Under the pieces are notes generated by a model. That model did not search any database and was not told where the DNA came from. It worked only from the letters and a program-made list of their open reading frames with translations. The position numbers and the translations under genes are program-made. This document shows positions 26,125 through 35,031 of a DNA stretch of 64,000 bases, piece by piece. How positions within the stretch are numbered: position 1 is the first letter of the stretch; each line of letters begins with the position of its first letter. This DNA is from Arthrobacter sp. ES3-54 (GTDB lineage Bacteria; Actinomycetota; Actinomycetes; Actinomycetales; Micrococcaceae), in the NCBI RefSeq assembly GCF_029504395.1, contig NZ_JAQFIF010000004.1, positions 248,001-312,000 on the forward strand, given 5' to 3'.

Positions 26125-27240
26125 CTACTTGTAGACGCGGACCCAGTCGACCTGCATCTGCGAAGGCTTGGTGGCCGACCCGTCAGGGAACCAATCCAGC
26201 TGCAACGTCTGATGCATGCCCATGGAGGGCAGGTGCGCGCGGTTCGTGTCGGAGAAGGTCTTCACGCCGTCGATGTATCCGGTGATGCCTGCCGGAGTCC
26301 ATTCCACGGCGTAGTTGTGCCACTGGGTGGTGTCAATCGTCTTGGCCGCCGTGGTCTGGAAATTCGAGCCGCCGCAGGCGTAGTGCAGGAAGAATTTGAT
26401 CTGCGTGGTGTTGGTGCTGCCCTCGGCGTAGTCGATCTCGGCGCAGTTGGGGGAGGTGTTGTTGTTGGGCCACAGGATCAGCACGGGGTGGTACTTCGGG
26501 TCCCGGGCGCTGGTCCGCATGCGCGTCTCCCATTTGCCGTATTTCTGCTGTGCAAATTTTGCCGACATGCCGCCCGTGGTGCCGGCCGAGTTGCCGCTGA
26601 CCGTGGCCACGCCATTGGCGACCGACCAGGCCTGCGGGCTCCGCACGCCCTTGCCGGCATGTCCGGTGCCCTTGAAGACGCTCCACTTGGTGGAGTCGGG
26701 GGCACCGGCCTTGGAGAATTCGTCGCCTGCAACGACCGCACCCCAGCCCCGGACGGTGGCGGCTTGCGACCCGCCGGTCGCGGCGACGGCGGCCTGAGCC
26801 GCAACGATCGCGGCGGGCGGCGTCGAACCCGTAGTGGCTGCCGCTCGTGCGGCGCCCGCTGCAGCCGGGCCGGCCGGCGCGGCGGCGGGTGCGACGGCGG
26901 CTGCCGGTGCCGCTTCGACCCCGGGATCCGCCGTTGCGGCGGTGCCGCCGACGGGTTTGGGGGCCGACGGCTTCGCCGTCCTAGGCGCTGCGGCCGCCGA
27001 GGACGCGGAAGCCGCGGCAGGACGCGAGGCCTTGGTGGCCGCCGCTGACGTGGAGTCCGCGGCAGGACGCGAGGCCTGGGTGGCAGGAGAGGGGGCTGCG
27101 GCACCGGCCGTGGGAGCGACGCTGCACCCGGTCAGGGACAGTGCGCCCAAGCTCAACGCAATCGCTATTTTATGGAGCTGCGGTGTCTTGAAGCGTGGTG
27201 GCTTCGGCTGTGCGTGATTGAACGGTGTTTTTTGGAACAA
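26125..27240 (-). CDS. Secreted GH16-type glycoside hydrolase lipoprotein
   Basis: The C-terminal 220 residues are a GH16 jelly roll with the catalytic EIDYAEG motif (E-x-D-x-x-E), plus WHNYAVEWTPAGITGYIDG and a typical QVDWVRVYK end. A signal peptide with lipobox (LGALSLTGCS) and an about 100-residue Ala/Pro/Ser linker precede it. I place the start at TTG 27240, where GGAGGGG lies a few bases upstream; in-frame ATGs further upstream (27315, 27408) would add a long Arg-rich tail. Likely cuts a beta-glucan, agarose-like or other polysaccharide at the cell surface. Confidence 0.85.
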   Translation of the reverse strand: MFQKTPFNHAQPKPPRFKTPQLHKIAIALSLGALSLTGCSVAPTAGAAAPSPATQASRPAADSTSAAATKASRPAAASASSAAAAPRTAKPSAPKPVGGTAATADPGVEAAPAAAVAPAAAPAGPAAAGAARAAATTGSTPPAAIVAAQAAVAATGGSQAATVRGWGAVVAGDEFSKAGAPDSTKWSVFKGTGHAGKGVRSPQAWSVANGVATVSGNSAGTTGGMSAKFAQQKYGKWETRMRTSARDPKYHPVLILWPNNNTSPNCAEIDYAEGSTNTTQIKFFLHYACGGSNFQTTAAKTIDTTQWHNYAVEWTPAGITGYIDGVKTFSDTNRAHLPSMGMHQTLQLDWFPDGSATKPSQMQVDWVRVYK

Positions 27241-27513
27241 CGGACCCCTCCGGGCTTTGTGACGGGCGCACACAACCGTCGCTGCCAGGGCGGCGGCGAG
27301 TGCGGGAAGCTTCATCCGGCCCCTGCTGCCAGAGCATGGGCGAGCAGACGCCGAACGGCGCAACCGGGCCCTGAGAAGGGGCGGTCCGGGGCCCTGCATT
27401 CGGGCCAAGCCTTCGCGGCCAGTGGCCTACGTTACCGGACCGTTACCTTGACCCGCAAACCTCTCGGGACGGGTTCGCCGCATTTTCCGGCGCCCACGCG
27501 AAAGAATGGACGG

Positions 27514-28209
27514 GTGAGTGATGCTGGCGAATTCATCGACCTCTCGCTGCAGCGGGAAAGTTCCTGGCGCCGTGCGGACGGGCTGGCGTCGCGGCTGGAG
27601 ATGGAGCCAGGAGGCAAGGGCCTCCGGTTCTACGGAACCTCCATGGGTGCCGTGCGCGGGACCGTCCGGGACGCGGGCCGCCGCTATCCCGGGCTGTCAC
27701 ACGATGAAATCACTGCGCTGAGTTCCGAACTGTGGGGCTCGAAACAGGGGACAGCGCCGGTTTTCGAGCGCAGGCAGGCTGTAGTGGTCCTGCTACAGGC
27801 CAATGTGAACCTGCTGACCAATTCCGACCTCACCCGGCTGGAGGGCTTCATCCGGGAGGCGCAGGTGCGGGACCTCGTGGATCCGCTCGCCGTCGACGTC
27901 GTTGGCCCATTGGTGGGCGGGCTCGATGTTCTGGCCAGGGTGCGGGCTGACAGCGTGCTGGACCGGTGGATGCGCGAGCCCGACGCCTGGCTGCGCCGGG
28001 CCGCGCTGCTCTCGCCGCTGCAGGCGCTGCGCGCAGGTGCGGGGGACTGGAACAGATTTGTTCGGCACGCCAATGCGGTGCTCGGCGAGCCTCAAGGGCC
28101 GTTCGACGCCGACGCCGACGGCGCTGTGGTCCGGGACGCGGTTTCCCGGGTCTTGGCCGAGATGGCAAAGAGGAGGCCGGAGCTGCCATTCACTTCGGCT
28201 GGAGAGTGA
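27514..28209 (+). CDS. DNA alkylation repair (AlkD-like HEAT) protein
   Basis: A 231-residue all-helical protein of the DNA alkylation repair family: FYGTSMGAVRGTVRD near the N-terminus, LSHDEITALSSELWGS, then LDRWMREPDAWLRRAALLS. In the family the HEAT-like array binds and flips damaged bases (3-methyladenine type) without base intercalation. Starts at GTG 27514. Stands alone and is divergent from the GH16 gene. Confidence 0.82.
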   Translation: MSDAGEFIDLSLQRESSWRRADGLASRLEMEPGGKGLRFYGTSMGAVRGTVRDAGRRYPGLSHDEITALSSELWGSKQGTAPVFERRQAVVVLLQANVNLLTNSDLTRLEGFIREAQVRDLVDPLAVDVVGPLVGGLDVLARVRADSVLDRWMREPDAWLRRAALLSPLQALRAGAGDWNRFVRHANAVLGEPQGPFDADADGAVVRDAVSRVLAEMAKRRPELPFTSAGE

Positions 28210-28266
28210 CGACCCGGGCGGCGGCACTTGCCTGGACCTCGTTCGGGCTTCCGGTCGTCCGGACTT

Positions 28267-29472
28267 TCAGACTTTCGGTCCGCCCGGATCGCCTGGTCCG
28301 ACGGCGCTGCCGGCATCACCGGACCTGCCGCCGGTATTTGCGGGCAGCGCGAAAGCCCTCGCCGCCCGCGAGCCGGCGACGGCGCTCGCGGCTATGGTGA
28401 CCAGCGCGCCGACCAGCAGGGCCGCAGCCTCGCCCGGGAGCAAGACCTGAAGCTGTGTGCCGATGCTCGCCGCCGCCACCGGTATGCCGAGTTGGGCCGC
28501 CGACAAGACCCCGAGGGGTATCGGAAGCCCCAGGAACGCCAGGCCGGCGTGCGTCAGCAGGGCCCCGACTCCGAGGGCCACGCCGAGGGCAATCATGTCC
28601 GGATGCCCCGCCAGGTCCTTGAGCGTCAGTGATGCGCCCAGCCAGACGAAGAACAACGGACTAAGGAAGCCGTCGCTGAGGGCGAACAGTTGCCGGGCCA
28701 GCCGCCTCGGTTCGCCGACGGCAGCCACCACCAAGCCGAATGAAAAGCCTGCCATCATCACCGAAACATTGCTCCACGTCGCGATACTGGCCAAGGCGAA
28801 GAGAATGGCCAGCTGGATCCTCAGTTCCAGGGCAAACTTGCGGCTTTCCGAGAGCCGGTGCATGCGTCCGCTCAATCCCCTGCGGTCGAGCCAGCGCAAA
28901 AGGAAGTAGAGCACCACCGCGCAGCCGGTCACCGTGAGCACGCCCAGCGCCGCGCGGCCTGCGTGGGGCGGATCCACGAGCAGCGGCAACGCCACAATGC
29001 AGGCAATGTCGGCGATGGCCACCTGCGCGGTCATGGCGATGACATCGGGCCCGCCGAGGCGCAGGGAATCGATGATCGGAAGGACCAAGGCGGCCGACGA
29101 GGACGCCAGCAGCACTGCGTAGAGGGGGGCATGTCCAGTCCCGAAAAGCAGGCCGATGCCGGTGCCGACCGCCACCGCTGCCACTGCGGCCGCAATGGCC
29201 CGGCGGGAGCCACGGCCGAGAGCCGAGCGGATCTGCGGATCCCTCACGGGAACATGGGTTCCGGCCACAAACATCATGAGCGCGAACCCGATGTTGGCCA
29301 GCAGGATAAACGTCGGGTCCGCAGGGTCCACCAGGGCCAGGCCCGAGCGTCCAATCGCGATGCCGGCCAGCAGTTCGCCTAGCACCACCGGCAACCGCCA
29401 GCGCACCGGCAGCGCCAGCAGGGGGCCAGCGAGAGCGACGACGGCGATCAGCGCCAGGGACAGGAATGTCAC
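28267..29472 (-). CDS. Cation:proton antiporter (CPA2/Kef-type)
   Basis: A 401-residue protein with about 12 membrane helices: LPVVLGELLAGIAIGRSGL in the second, SSSAALVLPIIDSL in the middle and AQVAIADIACIVALPLL holding the conserved Asp of the ion-binding region. No C-terminal TrkA-N/RCK nucleotide domain. The 3' end is Gly/Pro-rich. Exchanges Na+ or K+ for H+ across the membrane. Overlaps the small gene upstream by 4 bp. Confidence 0.9.
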   Translation of the reverse strand: MTFLSLALIAVVALAGPLLALPVRWRLPVVLGELLAGIAIGRSGLALVDPADPTFILLANIGFALMMFVAGTHVPVRDPQIRSALGRGSRRAIAAAVAAVAVGTGIGLLFGTGHAPLYAVLLASSSAALVLPIIDSLRLGGPDVIAMTAQVAIADIACIVALPLLVDPPHAGRAALGVLTVTGCAVVLYFLLRWLDRRGLSGRMHRLSESRKFALELRIQLAILFALASIATWSNVSVMMAGFSFGLVVAAVGEPRRLARQLFALSDGFLSPLFFVWLGASLTLKDLAGHPDMIALGVALGVGALLTHAGLAFLGLPIPLGVLSAAQLGIPVAAASIGTQLQVLLPGEAAALLVGALVTIAASAVAGSRAARAFALPANTGGRSGDAGSAVGPGDPGGPKV

Positions 29473-29747
29473 GGCTCGCCGCTGCGGGCCGGTACCGGGC
29501 CTGACCGCCGCTCCACCACCGCGTAGGCCTTCCCGTCCAGGAAGGCCCAGTCATTGACAACCATGTACCCCAGCGAGTCCACCCGATCATTGAGGACGTG
29601 CTCGTCGAAGCCGCCATCGCGCGGTTCCGCGTCCCATGTGGTCACGTGGACGTCCCGGCCGTCCAGGATCAGCAGCTCTGTGTTGACGTCGAAATCCTCT
29701 TGGGGCTGATTGCTCAGCTGGCAGATGGCGACACAGTGGCTGTTCAT
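29469..29747 (-). CDS. Small unknown protein upstream of the antiporter
   Basis: A 92-residue protein with no recognised domain. The sequence DFDVNTELLILDGRDVHVTTW followed by YMVVNDWAFLDGKAYAVVERR looks like a beta-rich small domain. Overlaps the antiporter start by 4 bp, so it is probably translated with it and may regulate or assist the pump. This is positional inference only. Confidence 0.65.
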   Translation of the reverse strand: MNSHCVAICQLSNQPQEDFDVNTELLILDGRDVHVTTWDAEPRDGGFDEHVLNDRVDSLGYMVVNDWAFLDGKAYAVVERRSGPVPARSGEP

Positions 29748-29920
29748 TTCGGGCCTCCGCTCCGGCGTGGTGCTGATGGCATCATCCTACGTTCGGATGC
29801 GGCGCCGCCCCATGGGCAATTGCGAGACCGCACTGTGGCTGCCGTTACCTGAATGTGACATTTGCATGCGGTTCGCGTTACGGTGGAAAGGCGCCTGTTG
29901 TCTCCGATACGGGCGCTCCC

Positions 29921-30112
29921 CAGCCGATTGCCTAACTCTGCCGCGGCCCGGGGATAACTCGCATCAACTACCGGCAGAGACGGGGAAACCACATTTGGCC
30001 TGCTGATTACGCAGGTCTTGGGGTGAAGCCGCACAGTGCCCGCAGCGACGGGCCCGGGAGTGCGGCCGGGTGACTCCCATCCGAATCCGACAGCTCACCT
30101 CGCAGGCACTGG
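29921..30112 (+). ncRNA. c-di-AMP riboswitch (ydaO/yuaA class)
   Basis: The leader of the secreted NlpC/P60-like gene matches the conserved blocks of the ydaO element. GATTGCCTAACTCTG is followed by CAGAGACGGGGAAACCACA (29973-29991), then TTGGGGTGAAGCC (30018-30030), GGGTGACTCCCATCCGAATC and CAGCTCACCTCGCAGGC. The order and spacing agree with actinobacterial copies, which commonly precede peptidoglycan hydrolase genes. In the known class, c-di-AMP binding turns expression off. Ends are approximate. Confidence 0.92.
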
Positions 30113-30126
30113 GAGAGGCTACACTC

Positions 30127-30813
30127 ATGTCTTCAATCAATACTTTTGCGCGCCATGCCGCCGTCCTCGCCGCCGCATCCGGCCTGGTCCTCACCAGCGG
30201 AATGGCAGCCAACGCAGCCCCAGCACCTGCGCAGCGCGACTCCGCTCCGGCGGCCAAAGTGGACGTCAAGTCACTGGTCAGCGCTCCCGTTAACGCCGAT
30301 TCAAGCGTCAAGATCAGCTTTGACCGCCCGGCGGTAGCTACCGTCGCAGCACCGGTGATCGAAAAGCCCGTTGCCGCGGCGCCGGCTCCCGCCCCGGCCC
30401 CCGCTGCAGCGCCGGCAGCAGCACCGGCCGCAGCACCCAAGGCAACCATCAAGGTGCAGTCCGCTCCAGCAGAGCCTGCCGCAGCGCCAGCTGCCGGCGG
30501 ACGCAACGCCATCATGCTCTCGGCCGCCTACAGCCAGGTGGGCATCACCCAGGACTGCACCGCCATGGTGGAAAAGGCCCTTGGCGCCGCGGGCAAGCCT
30601 GTCGGTGACATCGGTCCCCGGGCCTTCCTTGGCCTCGGAACCGTCGTTGCCTCCCCGAAGCCTGGCGACATGGTGGTCCAGTCCGGTCACGTTGGCATCT
30701 ACGCCGGCAACGGCCAGGTGGTCAGTGGCGGGATGAACGGCTCCAACCAGACGATGGTCCACCCGCTGTCCTGGCTGACCGCGACCGGCGGCGTGACCTT
30801 CGTCCGCGCCTAA
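30127..30813 (+). CDS. Secreted NlpC/P60-like cell-wall protein under c-di-AMP control
   Basis: A 228-residue secreted protein. The signal peptide (HAAVLAAASGLVLTSGMAANA) is followed by a low-complexity Ala/Pro linker (residues 70-120) and a C-terminal domain with QDCTAMVEKALG, GDMVVQSGHVGIYAG and an Asn/Gly tail. The Cys and His fit a reduced NlpC/P60 or CHAP-type peptidase, though the usual aromatic motif before the Cys is altered, so activity is not certain. The ATG at 30127 directly follows the riboswitch. A 20-bp hairpin ends the unit. Confidence 0.82.
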   Translation: MSSINTFARHAAVLAAASGLVLTSGMAANAAPAPAQRDSAPAAKVDVKSLVSAPVNADSSVKISFDRPAVATVAAPVIEKPVAAAPAPAPAPAAAPAAAPAAAPKATIKVQSAPAEPAAAPAAGGRNAIMLSAAYSQVGITQDCTAMVEKALGAAGKPVGDIGPRAFLGLGTVVASPKPGDMVVQSGHVGIYAGNGQVVSGGMNGSNQTMVHPLSWLTATGGVTFVRA

Positions 30814-30845
30814 GCCGCACGGCCCCTTCCGGGGCTAGACAGTCC

Positions 30846-30896
30846 GGAAAGACCGGCGATCGATTCCCTTGGGGGCAATCGATCGCCGGTCTTTCC
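30846..30896. terminator. Strong bidirectional terminator hairpin
   Basis: A perfect 20-bp stem with an 11-base loop lies 33 bp after the NlpC/P60-like gene and 14 bp before the stop of the convergent histidine kinase gene. One side of the stem ends in CTTTCC, the other in GGAAAG, giving a weak U-rich flank in the plus direction. Its position and length make it a shared terminator. Confidence 0.88.
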
Positions 30897-30910
30897 TGTG
30901 CATATGGTCC

Positions 30911-31915
30911 TCAGGGATCCCCGCTCCCGGCCAGCGGAAGCGTCAATTTCATGACCGTGCCCCCGGCACCCGTCGCGGCCACCTCGACGGTGCCCCCGGC
31001 AGCGACGGCGATCTCCCGGACCAAAGCCAGGCCGATCCCAAAGCTCCGCTGTCCCGGTGCACCGTCAGTGCTGGCGGTCCGCACGAAGCGGTCAAAGATC
31101 CGGGCCTGATCGACGCCGGTGATGCCGGTCCCCGTGTCCGCCACCGTAACGACGGCGCGGCTCTGCTCGATCGACGTCGTGATGGACACGTGGCCGCCCT
31201 CAGGTGTGTGGGCAAGGGCGTTGTCCGCCAGGGCCAGTACGGCACGGCGCAGTGCATTCTTCTCGATCCGTGCCAGCGGCCGGGCATCGGCCACGAAATC
31301 CAGGCGCACCTTACGCTGGCCCGCGACCTGCTGGAGGCTCCCTGCGACACTGGCGGCGGCGTCGGCAAGGTCGGCAGGCGGTGCGGAGCGGTCCGGGGCT
31401 TCCGCGGTTGCTGCGAGGAGTAGTTCGTTGACAATCCCGGTCAGCGTTGCTGCGTCCTCCCGGATCCTGGCGAGGTCTTGGCCTTGCCTGGAGCCGGGCA
31501 CGGTGTTGCGCTGGGCAAGCTGGATCCTGGTGTCCAAGATGGTCAAGGGTGTGCGCAATTCGTGGCTCGCATCCTGGACGAAGCGCCGTTGCCTGGCCAA
31601 GGCATCACCGAGGGGGCGGATGGCGCTGCGCGCGCTGAGCCACCCGACGATGCCGGCCAGCAAGATTCCCGCCACCCCGGCGATGACCATGGCTTCGAGT
31701 ACATCTTTGGAATCCAAGTATGCGTAGGCCGTCCCGGCCGCCGCGGAGCCTGGCACTTCGGGATGGGCCAGTTGATTCAGGAGGTAAAGCGCCGTGGCGG
31801 CAAGCAGCCCGATGACCATGACCGCGCACGCGGCGCTGATCCGCAGCGCGACCTTGAGCGAGGCCTTGCGCAGGATGGAGTAGTCCGGATTTCCGCCGGT
31901 TCCGCCGTTACTCAT
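30911..31915 (-). CDS. Two-component sensor histidine kinase
   Basis: A 334-residue kinase. Two membrane helices (about residues 19-40 and 73-95) flank a short external loop of about 30 residues. HAMP-like linker, then the H-box FVQDASHELRTPLTIL, N-box LADNALAHT and G-boxes DTGTGI and FGIGLALV. The ATG at 31915 overlaps the response regulator stop by 8 bp, so translation is coupled. The short sensor loop suggests it senses membrane state or a partner protein. Confidence 0.92.
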   Translation of the reverse strand: MSNGGTGGNPDYSILRKASLKVALRISAACAVMVIGLLAATALYLLNQLAHPEVPGSAAAGTAYAYLDSKDVLEAMVIAGVAGILLAGIVGWLSARSAIRPLGDALARQRRFVQDASHELRTPLTILDTRIQLAQRNTVPGSRQGQDLARIREDAATLTGIVNELLLAATAEAPDRSAPPADLADAAASVAGSLQQVAGQRKVRLDFVADARPLARIEKNALRRAVLALADNALAHTPEGGHVSITTSIEQSRAVVTVADTGTGITGVDQARIFDRFVRTASTDGAPGQRSFGIGLALVREIAVAAGGTVEVAATGAGGTVMKLTLPLAGSGDP

Positions 31916-32585
31916 GAGCATCGCCGATCTGGTAGCCGAGGCCGTGCACTGTGCGGATGACGGCCTTGGAGATCTTCCGGCGCAGGTGATGAACATACGT
32001 ATCGATCACTCCGGGCTGATCCGAGGCGTGGAAGTACGCCGTAAGGAGTTCGTCCCGGGTGAAGACGCGGGCGGGTTCCGCGGCCAGTGCGGCGAGCAGT
32101 TGGCCTTCTTTCGCCGTCAGCGACACCGTCTGCCCGTAGACGGACCGGACAGTGCGCTGCGTCGGATTTAGTTCCCAGTCCCCGATCATCACCCGTGCCG
32201 GGGCCGGAGAAGTGAAGGTGCGCGTCAGTGCGCGCAGGCGTGCTGCCAGTTCGCCGGCGTCGAACGGCTTGGTCACGTAATCGTTGGCGCCGGCGTCCAG
32301 GCCCCTGACCTTTTCGTCGGCATCGCCCAGTGCGGTCAGGATCAGGATGGGCGTGGCAATGCCCTTCGACCGCAGCGCCGCGATCAGGGCGATGCCGTCC
32401 ATCACCGGCAGCCCGCGGTCGATCACGATGACGGCCCAGGTCCCGGTGAGCCCGTGGTGGAGCCCATCACGGCCGTTAGTGACCAATTGGACCCGGTAAT
32501 CCGGGTCCAGGAGCTCGGCGATGAGCGGTCCCAGGACGGCGTCGTCCTCCACGAGCAGCAGGGACGGACGGTCGGCGGTAGTCAT
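31908..32585 (-). CDS. OmpR/PhoB-type response regulator
   Basis: A 225-residue regulator. The receiver domain has the acidic pair VEDD, the phosphorylated Asp in VIVIDRGLPVMDG (about residue 56) and the conserved KPF Lys. The C-terminal winged helix is of OmpR type (LTAKEGQLLAALA, VHHLRRKI). Transcribed before its kinase, overlapping by 8 bp. The cluster's DedA and PAP2 genes upstream on the same strand are spaced closely and may be co-transcribed. Confidence 0.93.
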   Translation of the reverse strand: MTTADRPSLLLVEDDAVLGPLIAELLDPDYRVQLVTNGRDGLHHGLTGTWAVIVIDRGLPVMDGIALIAALRSKGIATPILILTALGDADEKVRGLDAGANDYVTKPFDAGELAARLRALTRTFTSPAPARVMIGDWELNPTQRTVRSVYGQTVSLTAKEGQLLAALAAEPARVFTRDELLTAYFHASDQPGVIDTYVHHLRRKISKAVIRTVHGLGYQIGDAHE

Positions 32586-32590
32586 GTCAG

Positions 32591-33316
32591 CTATTCTTCC
32601 GCGGCCATTTCCTCAGTCCGCAGTCCGTCCTCGGTTCCCACGGCCGTGTCGCCGGAGCGCCGGCTGTTGCGGCGGCGCTTGAGGAGTTGCACCACCCACG
32701 GCACCACCGAGATGAGGACCATGGCCACGGCAATGACGTCAATATTCTTGGCGACGATGTCAAAGTGTCCCAACCAGGTGCCAAGCAGCGTCACGGAGAC
32801 GGCCCACGAAACTGCGCCGGCGATGTTCCAGAGGGTGAAGGACTTGTATTCATAGCGGGCGATCCCGGCGGTAAGCGGGGCAAACGTCCTGACCATGGGG
32901 ACGAAGCGGGCCAGTACGACGGCGGCCCCTCCGTGGCGGCGGAAGAAATCCTCCGTGGTGGTTAGGTGCGCTGTCTTCAGGATCCGGGCATCGTCCTTGA
33001 ACCATCGACGGCCAAATTTCCGTCCCAGCATGTAGCCGACCTGGTCCCCGGCGACGGCAGCCGCGGTGACGACGCCGATCAGCACCGGCAGCGTCAGTTG
33101 TAGCTGCTGGTGCAGAAGGCCTGCGGTGAACAGCAGCGAGTCACCGGGCAGGAAGGGAAAGAGCACGCCCGATTCGATGAAGACCATGAGCGCGATGACG
33201 CCCAGAGCGGCCGGACCCAGCCCGGCGAGCAGGCTTGCCGGGTCCAGCAGTGACGGTGTACCGGCGGCGTCGGCGGCCGGTAGTAAGGAATAGACGTCCA
33301 AGGCGTGCATTCTCAT
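32591..33316 (-). CDS. DedA-family membrane protein
   Basis: A 241-residue DedA/SNARE-associated-type protein with about five membrane segments. FPFLPGDSLLFTAG is the conserved re-entrant motif and RFVPMVRTFAPLTAGI carries the conserved Arg pair. Family members move undecaprenyl phosphate or phospholipids across the membrane, which would fit beside a PAP2 phosphatase. An ATG two codons further in (33310) is an equally good start. Overlaps the PAP2 gene by 4 bp. Confidence 0.92.
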   Translation of the reverse strand: MRMHALDVYSLLPAADAAGTPSLLDPASLLAGLGPAALGVIALMVFIESGVLFPFLPGDSLLFTAGLLHQQLQLTLPVLIGVVTAAAVAGDQVGYMLGRKFGRRWFKDDARILKTAHLTTTEDFFRRHGGAAVVLARFVPMVRTFAPLTAGIARYEYKSFTLWNIAGAVSWAVSVTLLGTWLGHFDIVAKNIDVIAVAMVLISVVPWVVQLLKRRRNSRRSGDTAVGTEDGLRTEEMAAEE

Positions 33317-34152
33317 TTCCTCTCAGGGCCCGGGGAGCGGATGGCGGACGGGGTACGAAGCCATCCGGCGATACGCGGCGCGGCCACATTCCACAACCCT
33401 GCAACCATGACCACCGCTGCGCTCGCGGCCAGGAACGACGCCGCGACATCCGTGGGATAGTGGACGCCGATATACAGCCGGGACCAGGCCACGACGAGCG
33501 CCATCGCCGCCGCCCCGACGGCGGTGACCTTGGCCCAGCGGGTTCCGCGGGCCAGGAAGTACAACGCGAATCCGAGTGCCACCGCAAAAGACACGTGGCC
33601 ACTGGGAAAGCTGTTGGAACCGGTTTCCGGAGCCAGGGGATCGAACAGCAGTGCGGGGCTGGGCCGCTGGCGGGCCACGATGATCTTGAAGAATTCACTC
33701 GCCACCCAGCCGGACGATGCCACCAGGCCAAAGGCCAGGGCCTTGACCAGTCCGCCCCGGAAGAGCCAGATGTAGAGCGCCGCGGCGCCGATCAGAGCTA
33801 GACCCGCCACCGGTCCAAACACGAGATTGAGCGCCATCGCGACGGCGGTCAAGGCGGCGGCGTGATGCTGGCTGAGGTCCCGGTCGACGCCGAACTCCGC
33901 GGCGCTAAAGCCCGGCGTCAGCTGTGCCGTCAGTCCCAGTGCCACGACGGCAGCGGAGAGCAGCAAGCCCAGCAACAACCAGTGGCGGACTTGGGGGAGG
34001 GCCCACAGACGCGGCCCGGCGACAGTGCGGCCGGCGTCGGGACGGCCGGTGTCGGGACGGCGCTGTGCTATATCGCGGCTTGGGGCTCCATCGCGGCATG
34101 GTGCTGCATCGCGATAGACTGCTTCGCGTTTAACAGGGACGGGTCCAGTCAT
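33313..34152 (-). CDS. PAP2-type membrane phosphatase
   Basis: A 279-residue phosphatase with about six helices. The tripartite active site is intact: FFKIIVARQRP (K-x6-RP), PSGHVSFA (SGH) and SRLYIGVHYPTD (SRx5HxxxD). The first 45 residues are Arg/Asp-rich and repetitive. Start at MTGPVPVK, preceded by GGAGGATCC. With DedA and the two-component pair it forms a tight minus-strand group that may handle undecaprenyl pyrophosphate or phospholipids. Confidence 0.92.
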   Translation of the reverse strand: MTGPVPVKREAVYRDAAPCRDGAPSRDIAQRRPDTGRPDAGRTVAGPRLWALPQVRHWLLLGLLLSAAVVALGLTAQLTPGFSAAEFGVDRDLSQHHAAALTAVAMALNLVFGPVAGLALIGAAALYIWLFRGGLVKALAFGLVASSGWVASEFFKIIVARQRPSPALLFDPLAPETGSNSFPSGHVSFAVALGFALYFLARGTRWAKVTAVGAAAMALVVAWSRLYIGVHYPTDVAASFLAASAAVVMVAGLWNVAAPRIAGWLRTPSAIRSPGPERK

Positions 34153-34277
34153 GGGATCCTCCGGCTCGGGGCAAGGGGCGCCCGGAGAGGCGCCACCTCC
34201 CACTCTCCCGCCCGGCGTTTAAGAAATGCTTAAGAAGTGCCGCGGGGACGTGCCGCAGGGGAGTGCCGCAGCGCCGG

Positions 34278-34835
34278 CTACGCGGCGTAGCGGAGCAGCG
34301 CCACCCCGTTGCCAAAGACTCGCGTCTCCAGCAGCCGGAGCTGGGCTTTGTTGTCCGCAACCTTGAACAGGGATCTGCCCCGCCCGATCAGTACAGGCTG
34401 GACGTACACCCAGTACTCGTCGATCAGCCCGAGCCGCCGGAAAGTGTCGGCGAGATCCGCCCCGCCAACGGCCATGTCCCCGCCCGGTTGCGATTTCAGG
34501 GCCTGAACCTCTTCCGGCACCACATCCCGGACCACGGTGGCGTTCGGCCCGGCCGTCGTCAGCGTCCTGGAGTAGACGACTTTGGGCATGTCCCGCCAAA
34601 TTTGGGCGAACTCGGCCATCGGCGCGCTGATCTCGGGGTCCTGGTCCGCCGTCGGCCAAAACCCTTCCATCAGCTCGTATGAGACCCTGCCCTCCAGGAA
34701 GGCACTCATGGTGGCGAGCCGTGCGTTGACGTAGCGGTGCAGTTCGTCGTCGACCATGTGCCAGCTGATGTCACGGTCCGGGCCCTCGAAGAACCCGTCG
34801 AGGGACACCTGCATGAACAGGATGATTTTTCGCAT
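34278..34835 (-). CDS. Dihydrofolate reductase-like (RibD C-terminal domain) protein
   Basis: A 185-residue single-domain protein: MRKIILFMQVSLDGFFEG at the N-terminus and GGADLADTFRRLGLIDEYWVY in the second half, both typical of the RibD-C/DHFR-like reductase group (YyaP/YwjB type). It probably binds NADPH, but the substrate is unknown. Confidence 0.9.
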   Translation of the reverse strand: MRKIILFMQVSLDGFFEGPDRDISWHMVDDELHRYVNARLATMSAFLEGRVSYELMEGFWPTADQDPEISAPMAEFAQIWRDMPKVVYSRTLTTAGPNATVVRDVVPEEVQALKSQPGGDMAVGGADLADTFRRLGLIDEYWVYVQPVLIGRGRSLFKVADNKAQLRLLETRVFGNGVALLRYAA

Positions 34836-35031
34836 CGCCGCTCCTCTTTTTCCCCAGAGTACGCCCCGGCGTTGCGTTGCTGACTGGGCCGGCCCCGGGG
34901 GCCCTGCCCTTGCGCGGGGAGCCGCCAGCGGGAAGAATGCTGGGAGTCCATGGCCCCACCACGGTCAGTTACCTTCGGGGGAAGAACAATGCCTGCGAAC
35001 CATTTCGAACAAATGCCCGGGGCCGGTTTGG

